DNA of 64,000 nt from Bacillota bacterium (GTDB lineage: Bacteria; Bacillota; Clostridia; Christensenellales; UBA1242), in assembly GCA_009784375.1 (NCBI GenBank), contig WRBV01000002.1, positions 1 to 64,000 on the forward strand. The letters run 5' to 3'. The first letter of the stretch is position 1. The number at the start of each line of letters is the position of its first letter. Both the position numbers and the translations under genes were made by a program. Positions 50,171 to 57,706 of this stretch are shown piece after piece. The notes beneath the pieces were generated by a model. It was not told the DNA's origin. It worked only from the letters and a program-made list of their open reading frames with translations, and made no database searches.

Positions 50171-50285
50171 TGGTTATTTGTGGTTACAAAACGACACCAA
50201 TGTCGCCCCAAGTCGCGGTGTGTCGTATCAATTAAATTGATTTCATAATATGGGTTTGATAAGTTAATGACATTGAAATAGGTAT

Positions 50286-50292
50286 TTCGACA
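50286..50292 (-). promoter_or_regulatory. Spo0A box (0A box) upstream of spo0A
   Basis: TTCGACA, the perfect reverse complement of the consensus TGTCGAA, about 92 bases before the spo0A start. Confidence 0.55.
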
Positions 50293-50324
50293 AAGTATTG
50301 CAAGGACTGACACAAAATTGCAAA

Positions 50325-50331
50325 TGTCGTA
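50325..50331 (+). promoter_or_regulatory. Second, imperfect 0A box overlapping the spo0A promoter
   Basis: TGTCGTA (6 of 7). It lies about 11 bases upstream of the extended -10 and would fit autorepression. Confidence 0.4.
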
Positions 50332-50341
50332 TTAATACCTT

Positions 50342-50350
50342 TGATATAGT
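50342..50350 (+). promoter_or_regulatory. Putative spo0A -10 box
   Basis: TGA-TATAGT, followed by a 27-base leader with AAAGGTGG before ATG 50378. The rest of the 50171-50368 gap shows nothing else. Confidence 0.45.
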
Positions 50351-50377
50351 CAATAAACTCCAAAAAAGGTGGGAAAT

Positions 50378-51175
50378 ATGAAGAGAATTAAAGTTGTGAT
50401 TGCAGAGGGTAATTTTGAAGAAAAAAACGCGTTAAAAGAAATGTTCGAGCGTGAAAATAAATTTGAAATAGTTTCTTGTGTGGATGATGGTGCAGAGGCT
50501 TTGCAAGTTGCAAATGATTACAAGGTTGATATGGTGATATCTAACTTTGCTCTTAAGCGTATTGATGGGATAACATTGTGCGAAAAGATCAAGTCAGAGA
50601 ATGAGAATATTAAAATGGTAATGTTATCAAGTGCTTTTTCGGATTTTGCGGTAAAACGGATGGTCGAGGTTGGTGTGGACCATTATACTCTTCGACCTTT
50701 TGAAGGTGAGAGTTTTGTAAGAAACATGCTGTATCTGTTTGACGAAAATATGGTTGAAAAAGAACATGAAACTGTTGCGGCACAAACTATGGCGGAGTTC
50801 CCACCGATAGCAAACAAGAGGCTGGAGGATCGTCTTGCAAATATCTTTATAAGTATGGGTATCCCGGCACATATCAAAGGATATAAATTTTTGAACGAGG
50901 CAATTAAATTGACTATGCAAACGCCTGGGATAATCAACAGCATAACAAAACAATTGTATCCAACAATTGCCAAACATTATGAAACAAGTGCGAGTAAAGT
51001 AGAAAGGGCAATTCGTCATGCAATAGAAGTGAGTTTCAATCGTGGACGTATAGAAATAATTAACGAAATTTTTAAAGTAAAAGCATTTAGCGCAAACGAC
51101 AGACCAACAAATGGCGAGTTCATTGCATTGATCGCCGAGAAGTTGTTGATAGAGGGGCTTGATAAGGCGAATTAG
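50378..51175 (+). CDS. spo0A: Spo0A with non-canonical receiver domain
   Basis: Master regulator of sporulation, 265 residues. The effector domain is intact: HIKGYKFLNEAIKLTMQTPG, SITKQLYPTIAKHYETSAS and VERAIRHAIEVSFNRG. The receiver has the fold but lacks key residues: the acidic pair is E10-G11 instead of D-D, the phospho-acceptor position in VDMVISNFALKRIDG is Asn56, and the conserved Lys is Arg106 (TLRPF). Phosphorelay control as in Bacillus therefore looks unlikely. 0A-like boxes upstream suggest autoregulation. ATG 50378 follows AAAGGTGG; GTG 50369 is the longer alternative. Confidence 0.92.
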   Translation: MKRIKVVIAEGNFEEKNALKEMFERENKFEIVSCVDDGAEALQVANDYKVDMVISNFALKRIDGITLCEKIKSENENIKMVMLSSAFSDFAVKRMVEVGVDHYTLRPFEGESFVRNMLYLFDENMVEKEHETVAAQTMAEFPPIANKRLEDRLANIFISMGIPAHIKGYKFLNEAIKLTMQTPGIINSITKQLYPTIAKHYETSASKVERAIRHAIEVSFNRGRIEIINEIFKVKAFSANDRPTNGEFIALIAEKLLIEGLDKAN

Positions 51176-51176
51176 T

Positions 51177-51240
51177 CCACGTCGTCGTGGTCTGTTCTTC
51201 CGCTTGCCTGCGGCAAAGGCTTCGCTGCGCAATGACGTGG
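51177..51240. repeat. REP-like palindrome
   Basis: CCACGTCGTCGTGG opens and CAATGACGTGG closes the element; internal CTTGCCTGCGGCAAAG hairpin. It lies between spo0A and a convergent acetyltransferase gene. Confidence 0.55.
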
Positions 51241-51303
51241 TGTTGTAGGGCGGTTCTTCCTTAATTTCACATTTTATATTAAGTCTAATGATGGGTAAAG
51301 TTT

Positions 51304-51792
51304 CTACTTCTCTTTTTCTAACTTGTCAATCTGCTTATATAAACTTGTGCCAAGTTCTCGTGTTTCAAGATGTTCTTTTATAAGTAAATCATATTTTTTA
51401 TAACCAACCTTTTCAAAGGCACGGATTGAATTTTTATTCTTTGTCCAAATTTGTGCATCAAGAAAATGCATTCCGCGTTTGGATGCTTGTTGTTCTATTG
51501 TTGATATTAATTTTTGTGCAATTCCTTTGCCGCGATAATCTTCGTTCACAAGAACGCGGCAAATAGTCCCCAGCATCTCGGATTGCTGTTTTTGTAATGC
51601 GGCACAGGCGATAGGTTTGTCATTGTCAAATACCAAAAGTACATCCAAAATTTGATCCAAATCGTCAAAGGTGGAATCGCCAAGTTGTGGTTTTAACGGT
51701 TCAATTTCATCTTGGATGTTATCAAGCTTTTCAAGCAATGAATGAAAATTCACATCATGTGTGTTGGTCCATTCAAACCTTAAATTATCCAT
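51304..51792 (-). CDS. GNAT-family N-acetyltransferase
   Basis: 162 residues; acetyl-CoA motif CRVLVNEDYRGKGIAQKLIS, then FLDAQIWTKNKNSIRAFEKV and GYKKYDLLIKE typical of GNAT family. Substrate unknown; not closely related by eye to the pair at 18925-20028. ATG 51792 lies 5 bases after TATAAT, so predicted leaderless. Confidence 0.85.
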   Translation of the reverse strand: MDNLRFEWTNTHDVNFHSLLEKLDNIQDEIEPLKPQLGDSTFDDLDQILDVLLVFDNDKPIACAALQKQQSEMLGTICRVLVNEDYRGKGIAQKLISTIEQQASKRGMHFLDAQIWTKNKNSIRAFEKVGYKKYDLLIKEHLETRELGTSLYKQIDKLEKEK

Positions 51793-51797
51793 GAAAT

Positions 51798-51803
51798 ATT
51801 ATA
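51798..51803 (-). promoter_or_regulatory. -10 box of the GNAT gene
   Basis: TATAAT on the minus strand ends 5 bases before ATG 51792, inside the end region of the upstream gene. Confidence 0.45.
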
Positions 51804-52041
51804 CATTGTTTTTGTCTTTTTGTAAATCCTCGGTTGGTTCTTGTTCTTTTGGTTCATTTTTTCTTCTTTGAACTTCTGATATGACGACAAGTGCCGATGC
51901 AACCACTACAAGTCCAAGTCCGACACCAAAAGCCCAGCCTTGACCTGCGAATACATTGATTAACATGAACACTCCGCCCGCAAGGAATAAAATTGCGGAT
52001 ACAAGGATAATAATTTGGTCAATTGAATATCTTTTTAACAT
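51799..52041 (-). CDS. Small two-helix membrane protein, unknown
   Basis: 80 residues with two hydrophobic segments (IIILVSAILFLAGGVFMLIN and FGVGLGLVVVASALVVIS) and a charged C-terminal tail. No family recognised. Shine-Dalgarno AGGAG precedes ATG 52041. The stop overlaps the promoter of the downstream acetyltransferase. Confidence 0.65.
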   Translation of the reverse strand: MLKRYSIDQIIILVSAILFLAGGVFMLINVFAGQGWAFGVGLGLVVVASALVVISEVQRRKNEPKEQEPTEDLQKDKNNV

Positions 52042-52101
52042 TGTTTTCTCCTAATTATGGATATGAATTATCTATGGATATCTTACCAAGAAAAAATCTA
52101 G

Positions 52102-52130
52102 TTGACAATCGTTTAGTTGTTTAATATAAT
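52102..52130 (+). promoter_or_regulatory. tuf promoter
   Basis: TTGACA (52102-52107), 17 bases, TATAAT (52125-52130); leader of about 50 bases with AAAAGGAGG. Confidence 0.88.
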
Positions 52131-52186
52131 CTTTATTAGATTATTCTGCCATTCGAATGGTCAGAAACAAGAAAAGGAGGCCAATA

Positions 52187-53394
52187 ATGGCAAAAGAAAA
52201 TTTTAACAGGAATAAGCCGCACGTGAACATCGGTACGATCGGTCACGTTGACCATGGTAAGACAACACTTACCGCGGCTATTTGTACTACTCTTGCACTT
52301 GGTGTGGGTGGTTCAGCACAAGCTATGGCGTACGACAAAATCGACAAAGCGCCAGAAGAAAAAGCACGTGGGATTACAATTAACACATCTCACGTAGAGT
52401 ACGAGACAGCAAAGCGTCACTACGCGCACGTTGACTGTCCTGGTCACGCGGACTATGTCAAGAACATGATTACTGGTGCTGCACAAATGGATGGAGCTAT
52501 CCTTGTTGTTGCTGCAACAGACGGTCCGATGCCACAAACACGTGAACACATTCTTCTTGCACGTCAGGTCGGTGTTCCACACATCGTTGTATTTATGAAC
52601 AAGTGTGACCTTGCAAACGATGCAGAGTTACAAGACCTTGTTGAAATGGAAATCCGTGAACTTCTTTCAAAATACGGTTTCCCAGGTGACACAACACCAA
52701 TTATCCGTGGTTCAGCGGTTAAGGCACTTGACGCAGCTTCTGCTGGTAAGAAAGACGACCCAGCGTTGAAGCCTATCCAAGACCTTATGGACGCAATCGA
52801 CAGCTTTATTCCAGACCCAGCACGTGACACAGACAAGCCGTTCCTTATGCCTATCGAGGACGTGTTCACAATCACAGGTCGTGGTACAGTTGCTACTGGT
52901 AGAGTTGAGCGTGGTGCATTGAAACTTGGTGACGTTGTTTCTATTGTCGGTATGGGTGCAAAGAAAGACACAACAGTAACAGGTATCGAGATGTTCCGTA
53001 AAAACCTTGACAGCGCGCTTGCAGGTGACAACGCGGGTGTTCTTCTTCGTGGTATTAACCGTACAGACATTGAACGTGGTCAAGTTCTTGCTGCTCCAAA
53101 AACAATTACTCCACACACAGAATTCGAAGCCGAAGTTTACGTCTTGAAAAAAGAAGAAGGCGGACGTCACACACCATTCTTTAACGGTTACCGTCCACAA
53201 TTCTACTCCGTACAACAGACGTTACAGGTTCTATCGAACTTCCAAAAGGTGTCGAGATGATCATGCCTGGTGACAACACAACAATGACAATCAAGTTGAT
53301 TACCGACATTGCTATTGAACAAGGTCTTCGTTTTGCTATCCGTGAGGGTGGAAGAACTGTTGGATCAGGTGTTGTAGCAAAAATCATCAAATAA
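52187..53394 (+). CDS. tuf: Elongation factor Tu, frameshifted in this sequence
   Basis: GTPase delivering aminoacyl-tRNA to the ribosome. G1 GHVDHGKTT, switch [15 protein letters not shown]3 DCPGHADY and G4 NKCD are all present, and codon use is that of a highly expressed gene. At about 53206-53209, [11 protein letters not shown] is expected, but TTCTACTCCGT lacks one T; the rest ([16 protein letters not shown] ... [11 protein letters not shown]) continues in another frame to TAA 53392-53394. In the first frame the protein ends at 53260. An assembly or sequencing error is most likely, since tuf is essential. Confidence 0.9.
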
Positions 53395-53560
53395 ATTTTG
53401 GCATCTTTTGGGTTAAACTCCGCTTCTTTGGTCGGTCACTTGCGTTTGCAAGTTCCCTCCTCAGAATCAAAATTTTCCTCCAAAATCTGCTCAAAATTTT
53501 GTGTAACTTCCTTGAATTGAACAAAAGTCTACTCGAAATTGCTTCTTAACTTTATTATCT

Positions 53561-53588
53561 AAAAACCCCGCTCCACACGGGGTTTTTT
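53561..53588 (+). terminator. tuf terminator
   Basis: AAAAACCCCG, loop CTCCACA, CGGGGTTTTTT. The 53395-53560 stretch before it has no gene; it contains ACTTGCGTTTGCAAGT, a small palindrome. Confidence 0.88.
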
Positions 53589-53610
53589 GTATATATGGGT
53601 GAAGATTAAA

Positions 53611-53634
53611 AAAACTCTCACGAGTGAGAGTTTT
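53611..53634. terminator. Terminator at the 3' end of the HAD gene
   Basis: AAAACTCTCAC-GA-GTGAGAGTTTT, perfect, reaching the stop codon of the minus-strand gene. Confidence 0.8.
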
Positions 53635-54358
53635 AGTTTCTGAGTAATTCATGGTAAGAATTTATGTGATAGGGTGTCATTTCAAGTAATTGCTTGCGTT
53701 GGGCATCCCAGTATTCATCATAAACCAATATAGTATCAAAACCAGCATCGGTCGCAGACTGGACGCCTTCGGGTGAGTCTTCAAAAACAACGGTGTCCTT
53801 TATCTTGAACTTAAACATATCGGACGCGACTAGATATGGCTCTGGATCAGGTTTTCTTTTCGCTACGTCTTCGCATGTTACTGTATTTTGACCGAAGATA
53901 AATGAAAGGTTGGCATTGTTTATTAGATTTTGGTTCTCGTATGTATATATATCTACAGATTTACGTGGGGAAGAGGTTACAAGTCCCATGCCGAAGCTAT
54001 TTCTTTTTAATTGGTGGAGTAACTTGCCAGCTCCTGTAATAAAGTCTAGCTCTTTCATTTTTTGTTCTGCAAATCTTGTTACTATCGCATGTGCGTCTTT
54101 GCCACTCATATCAATATTGAAGTGCTTGTTTATTTCCTCGAAAATGGCTGCGTATGGGTCGGGGCTGTTGATATTTTTAAGATATACTTCATAACAAAAT
54201 TTGTTAAAATCCATATTTGGATCCAATTCTATACCCATTAATTTCAGATATTCTCGGTCGCATTGACGCCAAATATCATGAGTCGGCAGAAGTGTACCAT
54301 CAAGGTCAAAGAGTGCATTTTTCTTTTGGGAAAGAATATCATGTGCTGTTTTTTTCAT
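53633..54358 (-). CDS. HAD-superfamily phosphatase (beta-PGM/phosphatase-like)
   Basis: 241 residues: motif I LFDLDGTLLPTHDIW, motif II GLVTSSPRKS, motif III Lys in RKPDPEPYL and motif IV VVFEDSPEGVQSATDAG. Helical cap of the subclass I type. Substrate not predictable. ATG 54358 lies 5 bases after TGC-TATAAT; predicted leaderless. Confidence 0.88.
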   Translation of the reverse strand: MKKTAHDILSQKKNALFDLDGTLLPTHDIWRQCDREYLKLMGIELDPNMDFNKFCYEVYLKNINSPDPYAAIFEEINKHFNIDMSGKDAHAIVTRFAEQKMKELDFITGAGKLLHQLKRNSFGMGLVTSSPRKSVDIYTYENQNLINNANLSFIFGQNTVTCEDVAKRKPDPEPYLVASDMFKFKIKDTVVFEDSPEGVQSATDAGFDTILVYDEYWDAQRKQLLEMTPYHINSYHELLRN

Positions 54359-54363
54359 AATTT

Positions 54364-54372
54364 ATTATAGCA
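54364..54372 (-). promoter_or_regulatory. Extended -10 of the HAD gene
   Basis: TGC-TATAAT on the minus strand ends 5 bases before ATG 54358. Confidence 0.5.
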
Positions 54373-54482
54373 TTTTGCCTTGTCTAATTGCAATAGGTGG
54401 TGTTGATTTTGGCACCTGGTTAACACTATAGTCTTTGTACGAATATAGAAGTTTATATCTATATGTAGGAGGTTATTTAAAT

Positions 54483-55658
54483 ATGCCAAGGATTTATTTA
54501 AGTCCATCATTGCAGCCATGGAACCAGACCGTGTTGGGGGTGAGTGAAGAGTTTCTGATGAACATGATTGCCGATGCAGCCGAGCCACTTTTGAAAACAA
54601 ATGGGATTGATTATGTTCGGTCAAGAATTGGAATGACGTTGAACGAGGTTATTGCCGAATCAAATGCGGGAAATTTTGATGCACATGTTGCAATTCATTC
54701 AAATGCAGCACCAGAACCAGGTAGTGCGCGTGGAAGTCGCCAGTATTTTTTCACAACAAGTTCAAATGGAAAAAGGCTTGCCGAAAATTTCAGAGATGAA
54801 TTCAAAATGATATACCCAGAACCAGATCGAGTGACTATTAACCCAACGACCGATCTTGCCGAACTTCGACAGACAAAGGCACCCGCAGTACATAGTGAAG
54901 TTGCATTCCATGATAATATCTTGGATGCCCAATGGATACAGAATAATATCCAAAGCATTGCAATTGCTATTGTAAAGGCACTTGCAAAATATTTTGGAAT
55001 AGAATATCGCAAGCCATGTATGCAAGGAACAATGCCTGTGAGCGGTACTAATTGGACATTTAATGGCTTTCAATGGGCAGAAGTCTGTACTAATAGCGAA
55101 TCATTAAATATCCGAAGTGCACCAAACGGAAATGTATTATTTGTATTATCTCGTGGGGCGCAAGTAATCATTACTGGTGCGGCACAAGACGAGTGGGTAC
55201 CTGTGCGGTTTAATTATTGGGATGGATGGGCAAGTTCGCGGTTTATTTGTGCTTGTAATATTGAACGACCTGTGACCCCGCCAATTGCGCCTGTACCACC
55301 AACACCTCCAATTCCGCCTATTGTTATACCACCAATTATAGAGCCTCCTGTAGCCCCTGTGCCGCCAATTGGCACCGTGCCACCGATAGTAATTCCACCT
55401 GTACCACCTATCGTTGTACCACCTGTTCAACCACCTTCAAAATGTGGGGATTTGCCAACAATGGCATGCCTTGCCCAAGTTCGTACCCAGGGCGGAAACT
55501 TGCACTTGCGAAGTGCGCCAACTTTGACATCTAATATAATTACCCGTATGCCGAATGGTACACGAATTCTTGTACTTGGTGAGCATGATGGTTGGTATTA
55601 TGTGTTTTATGACAATCAATTTGGTTGGGCAAACAAGGATTATGTAAGGTTTTATTAA
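54483..55658 (+). CDS. N-acetylmuramoyl-L-alanine amidase with two SH3 domains
   Basis: 391 residues. Amidase_3-type catalytic domain of the Clostridia variety (IYLSPSLQPWN, AHVAIHSNAAPEPGSARGSR, VHSEVAFHDN), then an SH3b domain (ESLNIRSAPNGNVLFVLSRG), a long Pro/Ile/Val linker (about residues 265-330), and a second SH3b domain (GGNLHLRSAPTLTSNIITRM). There is no signal peptide, so it may act after mother-cell lysis or leave by another route, as for CwlC-like enzymes. AGGAGG precedes ATG 54483. Terminator follows. Confidence 0.87.
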   Translation: MPRIYLSPSLQPWNQTVLGVSEEFLMNMIADAAEPLLKTNGIDYVRSRIGMTLNEVIAESNAGNFDAHVAIHSNAAPEPGSARGSRQYFFTTSSNGKRLAENFRDEFKMIYPEPDRVTINPTTDLAELRQTKAPAVHSEVAFHDNILDAQWIQNNIQSIAIAIVKALAKYFGIEYRKPCMQGTMPVSGTNWTFNGFQWAEVCTNSESLNIRSAPNGNVLFVLSRGAQVIITGAAQDEWVPVRFNYWDGWASSRFICACNIERPVTPPIAPVPPTPPIPPIVIPPIIEPPVAPVPPIGTVPPIVIPPVPPIVVPPVQPPSKCGDLPTMACLAQVRTQGGNLHLRSAPTLTSNIITRMPNGTRILVLGEHDGWYYVFYDNQFGWANKDYVRFY

Positions 55659-55675
55659 TAAGACAGTTTTAAATT

Positions 55676-55703
55676 AAAAGCGGGCATGTGCCCGCTTTTT
55701 TTT
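55676..55703. terminator. Terminator after the amidase gene
   Basis: GCGGGC, loop ATGT, GCCCGC, flanked by A's and eight T. Confidence 0.85.
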
Positions 55704-56107
55704 CAACAATTACTGCTGTCTCTAATTAATATATCATCATTATAACTGCAATCTGGTCCAGCCTCGGTTTCATATGGAATGCGTGCGATACATGTAGCAA
55801 TTGTTTGTTCTATATGTATATTGGAAAGTCGATCTTCGTTTAGTGTATCACATGCTGCCTTGTAATCTTCTTGTGAAAATCTTTTACAGCATTTAAGTAT
55901 TTTTCGCATCTCGGACTTCATTCGGCTTCGTTTTGTGTTTGTGATAATTCTGTCATAGCCGTTCATACATCCATGTACAAGTGGTTCTGGTGCATCTTCG
56001 ATTCTATCCATTACCCAATCTTTAGCATCATCGAGTCTATCCTCAATGAATACCCCAATAAATTCTTTGGCATCAGAAAGAAAATCGCCAATAGTTTCTC
56101 TATCCAT
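55703..56107 (-). CDS. Tandem paralogue B, unknown
   Basis: 134 residues, helical, acidic N-terminus (DFLSDAKEFIGVFIEDRLDD). The shared core with the neighbour is NGYDRIITNTKRSRMKSEMR followed by KILKCCKRFSQEDYKAACD. Ends with ILIRDSSNC. No known family. Start 56107 has AGGAGG at good spacing. Product of tandem duplication with the next gene. Confidence 0.65.
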   Translation of the reverse strand: MDRETIGDFLSDAKEFIGVFIEDRLDDAKDWVMDRIEDAPEPLVHGCMNGYDRIITNTKRSRMKSEMRKILKCCKRFSQEDYKAACDTLNEDRLSNIHIEQTIATCIARIPYETEAGPDCSYNDDILIRDSSNC

Positions 56108-56130
56108 TTTTTCCTCCTTTCTATGAATAT

Positions 56131-56586
56131 TTACCAAGAATTATTGCTGTCTCGAATTAGTATAGATGTGTTGTCCCAGTAATCTGGACTAGCTTCTTGC
56201 CCCTGAGGAATACGTGAGCTATATGTATTTACTGTTTCTTCTACGGGTGTACTGTTGAGTAGTGCTTCGTTTAATCTCTCGCACGCTTCTTTGTAATCTT
56301 CTTTTGAAAATTTCTTGCAACACCTAAGTATCTTTCGCATTTCGGATTTCACTTTGCTTCTTTTTGTGTTTGTAATAACCCTGTCATAACCATTTACAAC
56401 TGCATTGAATGAGGCTCCAAGACCGTCTACGATCTTGTCTGATATCCAATCGCCTACATCGTTTTTAACCCAATAACATGCATCATCGAATTTATCGCCA
56501 ATCCAAAAGCGGGCGCTTTCGAATTTGTCGCCAATGAATTCTTTTGCATCATGAAGAATATCTCCAAATGATTCTTTGACTTCCAT
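56131..56586 (-). CDS. Tandem paralogue A, unknown
   Basis: 151 residues. N-terminal amphipathic repeats (KEFIGDKFESARFWIGDKFD) longer than in paralogue B, then the shared core NGYDRVITNTKRSKVKSEMR with KILRCCKKFSKEDYKEACE and the end ILIRDSNN. The double cysteine (CCK) in a basic helix is conserved in both. Function unknown; the basic core could bind nucleic acid or membrane (speculative). AAAGGGG lies before ATG. Confidence 0.65.
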   Translation of the reverse strand: MEVKESFGDILHDAKEFIGDKFESARFWIGDKFDDACYWVKNDVGDWISDKIVDGLGASFNAVVNGYDRVITNTKRSKVKSEMRKILRCCKKFSKEDYKEACERLNEALLNSTPVEETVNTYSSRIPQGQEASPDYWDNTSILIRDSNNSW

Positions 56587-56649
56587 CGAAACCCCTTTAT
56601 TTTAATGAACTATTATACCATAAAAATCTTAAATAGTCAATATATCGAA

Positions 56650-56674
56650 AAAAAGGTGAGTCATAAACTCACCT
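56650..56674 (-). terminator. folD terminator
   Basis: AGGTGAGT / ACTCACCT with loop of 5 and, on the minus strand, a run of T after it. Confidence 0.8.
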
Positions 56675-56701
56675 AGAAGTATTGAATTTTAAAAAGTATA
56701 A

Positions 56702-57571
56702 TTATTTTTGTGGTGTTTCCAATGTTGCCTGGGCGGCTTTTATTGTGTTGGACATCAACATGGTGATTGTCATTGGACCGACTCCGCCAGGAACGGGGGT
56801 TATGTGTGATGCAATTTTTGATGCCTGGTCATAATTTACATCGCCGTATAATTTGCCTTCGTGACGGTTAATTCCGACGTCGATGACAACTGCGCCTCGT
56901 TTTATCATGCCTCCTGTGACAAATTCGCGTCTTCCTATTGCTGCGACCAAAATATCGGCACGCTTTGTTACGCGGGCAAGGTTTTTGGTTCTTGAATGAC
57001 AAATTGTAACTGTGCAATTTTGTGCAAGGAGAAGCATGGCAATAGGTTTTCCAACGATGTTGCTTCGACCTATGATAACGGCATGTTTTCCTTCCATGCG
57101 CTTGCCAGTTGATTTGATGAGTTCAACAATACCCGCAGGGGTACACGGTACAAGAGAATCTTGTCCAACGAAAAGTTTTCCTGCATTTTGAATGTGGAAA
57201 CCATCCACGTCTTTTTTGGGGTCAATAAGATCAAGAACGTGGTTTTCGTCCAAATGCTTTGGAAGGGGAAGCTGGGTTAAAATGCCGTCAACTTCGATTG
57301 ATTCGTTAAGGTCGCGGATTATTTGGTCAAGTTCGTCTTGGGAGGTTTCGGCGGGACGCATTATTACGAATGATTTAATGCCGCATTCTTCACACGCCTT
57401 TACTTTGTTTTTGACATATGTTTGTGATGCAGGATCTTCTCCGACCAATACAACTGCAATTCCTATTGGACGTTTATTTTTCTTTTCAAACTTTGTCGCT
57501 TCTTTTTTTAATTTCTCGCGAATTTTGGTTGAAAGTATGCGACCGTCGATAATTTTTGCTTGTTTTTCCAT
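56702..57571 (-). CDS. folD: Methylenetetrahydrofolate dehydrogenase/cyclohydrolase FolD
   Basis: Interconverts 5,10-methylene- and 10-formyl-tetrahydrofolate. 289 residues with VLVGEDPASQTYVKNKVKAC (catalytic Tyr/Lys), LTQLPLPKHLDEN, the NADP site VIGRSNIVGKPIAMLLL and the end motif TPVPGGVGPMTITML. ATG 57571 has AAAGGAG upstream; the frame runs 21 bases further. It lies downstream of fhs on the same strand. Confidence 0.96.
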   Translation of the reverse strand: MEKQAKIIDGRILSTKIREKLKKEATKFEKKNKRPIGIAVVLVGEDPASQTYVKNKVKACEECGIKSFVIMRPAETSQDELDQIIRDLNESIEVDGILTQLPLPKHLDENHVLDLIDPKKDVDGFHIQNAGKLFVGQDSLVPCTPAGIVELIKSTGKRMEGKHAVIIGRSNIVGKPIAMLLLAQNCTVTICHSRTKNLARVTKRADILVAAIGRREFVTGGMIKRGAVVIDVGINRHEGKLYGDVNYDQASKIASHITPVPGGVGPMTITMLMSNTIKAAQATLETPQK

Positions 57572-57661
57572 GTTATTTCTCCTTTGTTTCATTTTGATAT
57601 TTTAATCGTTCTTCCGTTAGTTTTTGTTTTGAAAAGCACAAGTCGATAATACTAAATTATT

Positions 57662-57702
57662 TTTACGCTTCGCTAGATCCTTCGACTTCGCTCAGGATGA
57701 CA
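57662..57702. repeat. REP-like half element
   Basis: GCTTCGCTAGATCCTTCGAC then TTCGCTCAGGATGACA, identical in part to the right arm of the element at 10691-10835. It lies between folD and fhs. Confidence 0.7.
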
Positions 57703-57706
57703 TCGA

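Noticed and set aside
52187..53394. Programmed frameshift in tuf
   Set aside because: No slippery heptamer or downstream pseudoknot near 53207, and EF-Tu genes are not known to be frameshifted; an error is simpler.
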